From Candidatus Sivonenia alaskensis PMM_0068 (lineage in GTDB: Bacteria; Cyanobacteriota; Cyanobacteriia; Gloeobacterales; PMM-0068): a stretch of 14,682 nt of DNA. Below are positions 12,177-14,682 of the stretch, in pieces. The stretch's first letter is position 1. The number at the start of each line of letters is the position of its first letter. The position numbers were made by a program, and so were the translations under genes. The notes under the pieces are model-generated. The model had not been told where the DNA came from and did not search any database. It saw only the letters and a program-made list of their open reading frames with translations. Where the stretch lies: positions 1 to 14,682 of the forward strand of contig CASBPW010000183.1 of NCBI GenBank assembly GCA_949127685.1, read 5' to 3'.

Positions 12177-14682
12177 GTGGACGCGAAGTATAACCCCAAA
12201 ACGATAGAACCCAAGTGGCAGCAGCAGTGGGAAGAGCAAGGGCTGTACAAGGCCAGGGAAGATTCCACTAAGCCCAAGTACTTTGCCCTTTCGATGTTTC
12301 CCTATCCTTCTGGGGACCTGCACATGGGCCATGTGCGGAACTATACGATTACCGATGTGTTGGCGCGCTATCGGCGTATGCAGGGATATAACGTGCTGCA
12401 CCCGATGGGTTGGGATGCTTTTGGGCTTCCGGCAGAAAATGCAGCCCTTGACCGGGGGATTCATCCACGGACCTGGACCTATAGCAATATGGCCCAGATG
12501 AAGAAACAGCTCAAGCCTTTGGGGCTTTCCTATGATTGGGACCGAGAATTGGCGACCTGTTCTCCCAAGTATTACCGCTGGACCCAAAAACTATTTTTAG
12601 AATTCTTTGAGGCCGGTTTAGCCTACCGAAAGGCTGCTGTAGTCAACTGGGACCCAGTCGACCAGACCGTTTTGGCCAATGAACAGGTAGATGGAGAAGG
12701 TCGTTCCTGGCGCTCTGGAGCCAAGGTGGAGAAACGTCCCTTGGAGCAATGGTTCTTCAAAATCACGGATTACGCCGAAGAATTGCTGAATGATTTACAA
12801 AAACTTCCCCACTGGCCTGAACGGGTCAAGGTGATGCAGGAAAACTGGATTGGAAAATCGTCGGGAGCCTACCTGGAATTTCCGATCCAAGGCATGGCTG
12901 AAAAAATACCGGTCTATACCACCAGACCGGATACGGTCTATGGCGTAAGCTATGTGGTCTTGGCTCCAGAGCATCCCTTAGTCACTCTGGTGACGACAGC
13001 GGACCAGAAAGTGACGGTGGAAGCTTTTGTCCAAAAAGTTACCAGCGAATCGGAAATGGACCGGACCGCTGAGGACCGTCCGAAGCAAGGGGTACCCACG
13101 GGAGGAGTAGCGATTAATCCCTTCAACGGCCAAGAAGTCCCGATTTGGATCGCAGACTATGTGCTCTTTGAATATGGCACTGGGGCGGTGATGGGCGTGC
13201 CGGCCCACGATACGCGAGATTATCAGTTTGCTACGCAGTATGGCCTGCCGATTGTTCCTGTAATTACCGCTCCAGGGAAAGACCCCGTAACCGATGCAGC
13301 CTATACCGAGCCTGGCATCTTGGTGAATTCAGGATCGTTTGATGGTCTCGAATCCACTAAGGCGACAAAAGAAATCACCGCCCATGCTGAATCTCAAGGC
13401 TGGGGCAAAGAGCAAATTCAGTATCGTCTGAGAGACTGGCTGATCTCCCGTCAACGCTATTGGGGTTGCCCGATTCCGATTGTGCACTGTCCAGACTGTG
13501 GCTTGGTCCCTGTTCCAGATGATCAGCTGCCCGTCCTCTTGCCAGAAGATTTTGAACTCTCTGGGCGTGGAGGTTCTTCTTTGGCGAAGGTAGAGGATTT
13601 TGTCTATACTACGTGTCCCCATTGTGGCAGAGCGGCTAAGCGGGAAACCGACACGATGGATACGTTTATCGACTCTTCCTGGTACTACCTGCGGTTTAGT
13701 GATGCAACGAATGCGAACCAGCCTTTTGACTCCGCGTCTGTTAACCATTGGCTGCCGGTGGATCAGTATGTCGGAGGGATAGAACATGCGATTTTGCATT
13801 TACTCTACTCCCGCTTTTTCACGAAAGTCCTGCGGGACCGTGGTCTGTTGAATTTTGATGAACCGTTCCAGCGTCTGCTCACCCAAGGAATGGTGCAGGG
13901 CTGGACGTACGTGAATCCCAACAAAAGTGGCAATGCCCAGTGGATTCCCTCTGCCAAGGTTGATCCCAGTGATCCCAAGGATCCTGAAACGGGGGAAACC
14001 TTAGTTGGTTCCTACAAAACGATGTCGAAGTCCAAGTACAACGGCGTTTCTCCTGATGAAGTGATTGCTACCTATGGAGCGGACACAGCCCGGATGTTCA
14101 TTCTGTTCAAAGCCCCACCCGAAAAAGAATTGGAATGGGCTGAGGCTGATGTGGAAGGACAGTCGCGCTTCCTCAATCGCGTGTGGCGCTTAGTCAAGGA
14201 GTATCAGGAATATGTAGATAGTCCGGCCAGAGAGGACGAAAAAGCGACGTCCGATCCGAAGCCAGACCCAAAAGGAGAAAAGAACCTAAGACGAGCGATT
14301 CACACCGCCATCCAAGCAGTGACCGAAGATGTGGAGGAAAACTATCAGTTCAATACGGCTATCTCAGAACTGATGATCCTGACCAATGCGCTCTCCGATG
14401 CTAAAGCGCTCAGTGCTGCTGGGGTCTATCGTGAAGGATTGGAAACCTTGCTGCTACTCTTGGCTCCTTTCGCTCCGCATCTTGCGGAGGAACTCTGGAG
14501 TGGCCTAACGGCCCAAACTGAAGGTATTCACCGTCAATCTTGGCCCACCCTCGACCTCTCCGCTCTGGTGGCCGATACGGTGACGATTGTGGTGCAGATC
14601 AATGGCAAGACCCGTGGGACTTTTGATGCTCCCGCCGATGTTGCTAAAGAGCAGCAGGAAGAACTAGCGCGGACTTCCGAAG
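12177..14682 (+). CDS. leuS: Leucyl-tRNA synthetase (3' end beyond the window)
   Basis: LeuRS, the class I enzyme that charges tRNA-Leu, cytoplasmic and essential. 835 codons are present and the frame is open at the right edge; bacterial LeuRS is about 850-870 residues, so only a short tail is missing. Domains in order: N-terminal YNPKTIEPKWQQQW (5-18); catalytic FPYPSGDLHMGHVRNY (41-56) with the HIGH-type HMGH; the CP1 editing domain with TTRPDT (248-253) and GAVMGVPAHDTRDY (about 336-349); a zinc-ribbon-like insert with CPDCG and CPHCG; DSSWYYLRF; and MSKSKYNG (616-623), the KMSKS loop with Thr 615 in place of the first Lys. The start is a GTG with AGGAG at 12163-12167, 9 bases upstream; no ATG fits the family N-terminus. 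Editing and catalytic residues look intact. It follows the pseudokinase on the same strand after about 220 bases, far enough for its own promoter. Confidence 0.97.
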   Translation, partial: MDAKYNPKTIEPKWQQQWEEQGLYKAREDSTKPKYFALSMFPYPSGDLHMGHVRNYTITDVLARYRRMQGYNVLHPMGWDAFGLPAENAALDRGIHPRTWTYSNMAQMKKQLKPLGLSYDWDRELATCSPKYYRWTQKLFLEFFEAGLAYRKAAVVNWDPVDQTVLANEQVDGEGRSWRSGAKVEKRPLEQWFFKITDYAEELLNDLQKLPHWPERVKVMQENWIGKSSGAYLEFPIQGMAEKIPVYTTRPDTVYGVSYVVLAPEHPLVTLVTTADQKVTVEAFVQKVTSESEMDRTAEDRPKQGVPTGGVAINPFNGQEVPIWIADYVLFEYGTGAVMGVPAHDTRDYQFATQYGLPIVPVITAPGKDPVTDAAYTEPGILVNSGSFDGLESTKATKEITAHAESQGWGKEQIQYRLRDWLISRQRYWGCPIPIVHCPDCGLVPVPDDQLPVLLPEDFELSGRGGSSLAKVEDFVYTTCPHCGRAAKRETDTMDTFIDSSWYYLRFSDATNANQPFDSASVNHWLPVDQYVGGIEHAILHLLYSRFFTKVLRDRGLLNFDEPFQRLLTQGMVQGWTYVNPNKSGNAQWIPSAKVDPSDPKDPETGETLVGSYKTMSKSKYNGVSPDEVIATYGADTARMFILFKAPPEKELEWAEADVEGQSRFLNRVWRLVKEYQEYVDSPAREDEKATSDPKPDPKGEKNLRRAIHTAIQAVTEDVEENYQFNTAISELMILTNALSDAKALSAAGVYREGLETLLLLLAPFAPHLAEELWSGLTAQTEGIHRQSWPTLDLSALVADTVTIVVQINGKTRGTFDAPADVAKEQQEELARTSE

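Noticed and set aside
12123..12587. 154-codon minus-strand frame opposite the start of leuS
   Set aside because: Antisense to the highly conserved catalytic domain of LeuRS; no recognisable product.
13329..13799. 156-codon minus-strand frame within leuS
   Set aside because: Antisense shadow of the LeuRS zinc-ribbon and catalytic region.
1..14682. Search for CRISPR arrays, complete insertion sequences, retron-like or diversity-generating elements and prophage genes
   Set aside because: No regularly spaced repeats, no inverted-repeat-bounded transposase, no reverse transcriptase and no phage structural or integrase motifs were seen on either strand.

Overview
The window looks like chromosomal DNA from a cyanobacterium. 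The evidence is five copies of the HIP1 octamer GCGATCGC, a Uma2 (DUF820) nuclease, a LuxR-type regulator and an HNH/small-protein pair of cyanobacterial type, a CYP110-like P450, and a membrane-anchored kinase-like protein of the kind cyanobacteria carry in numbers. Genus cannot be fixed by eye.

Layout. (1) Bases 1-2.8 kb are accessory: a LuxR-family regulator, a LamG/concanavalin-like protein, then on the minus strand a small conserved protein followed by a broken HNH endonuclease gene (one in-frame TAA plus a missing 3' half), then a Uma2-family nuclease. (2) 2.9-5.1 kb: an M20 dipeptidase-like gene whose stop overlaps the start of an amidohydrolase gene by 4 bases, so the two are probably co-translated. 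(3) 5.1-6.5 kb: a doubtful small secreted protein on the minus strand, two adjacent stem-loops and a candidate promoter, then accA (acetyl-CoA carboxylase, fatty-acid synthesis). (4) 6.5-8.6 kb: about 0.4 kb without a recognisable gene, a cytochrome P450, a short possible transposase remnant, and an elongator tRNA-Met (CAU) with encoded CCA. (5) 8.75-9.5 kb: mtnN (MTA/SAH nucleosidase) on the minus strand, converging on the tRNA. (6) 9.8-12 kb: a 707-residue kinase-like membrane protein in which both catalytic aspartates are asparagine (HRD to HRN, DFG to NFA). (7) 12.18 kb to the right edge: leuS, open at the 3' end.

The housekeeping genes (accA, mtnN, leuS, tRNA-Met) do not form one pathway. 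The only clear operon-like unit is the peptidase/amidohydrolase pair. The most notable item is the intact long pseudokinase with a transmembrane segment, a roughly 200-residue Pro/Ser/Thr-rich periplasmic linker and a C-terminal beta-rich domain; it may be a signalling or scaffold protein rather than an enzyme. The second is the decayed HNH gene beside its intact small partner. I found no CRISPR array, prophage, complete insertion sequence or evident defence island.
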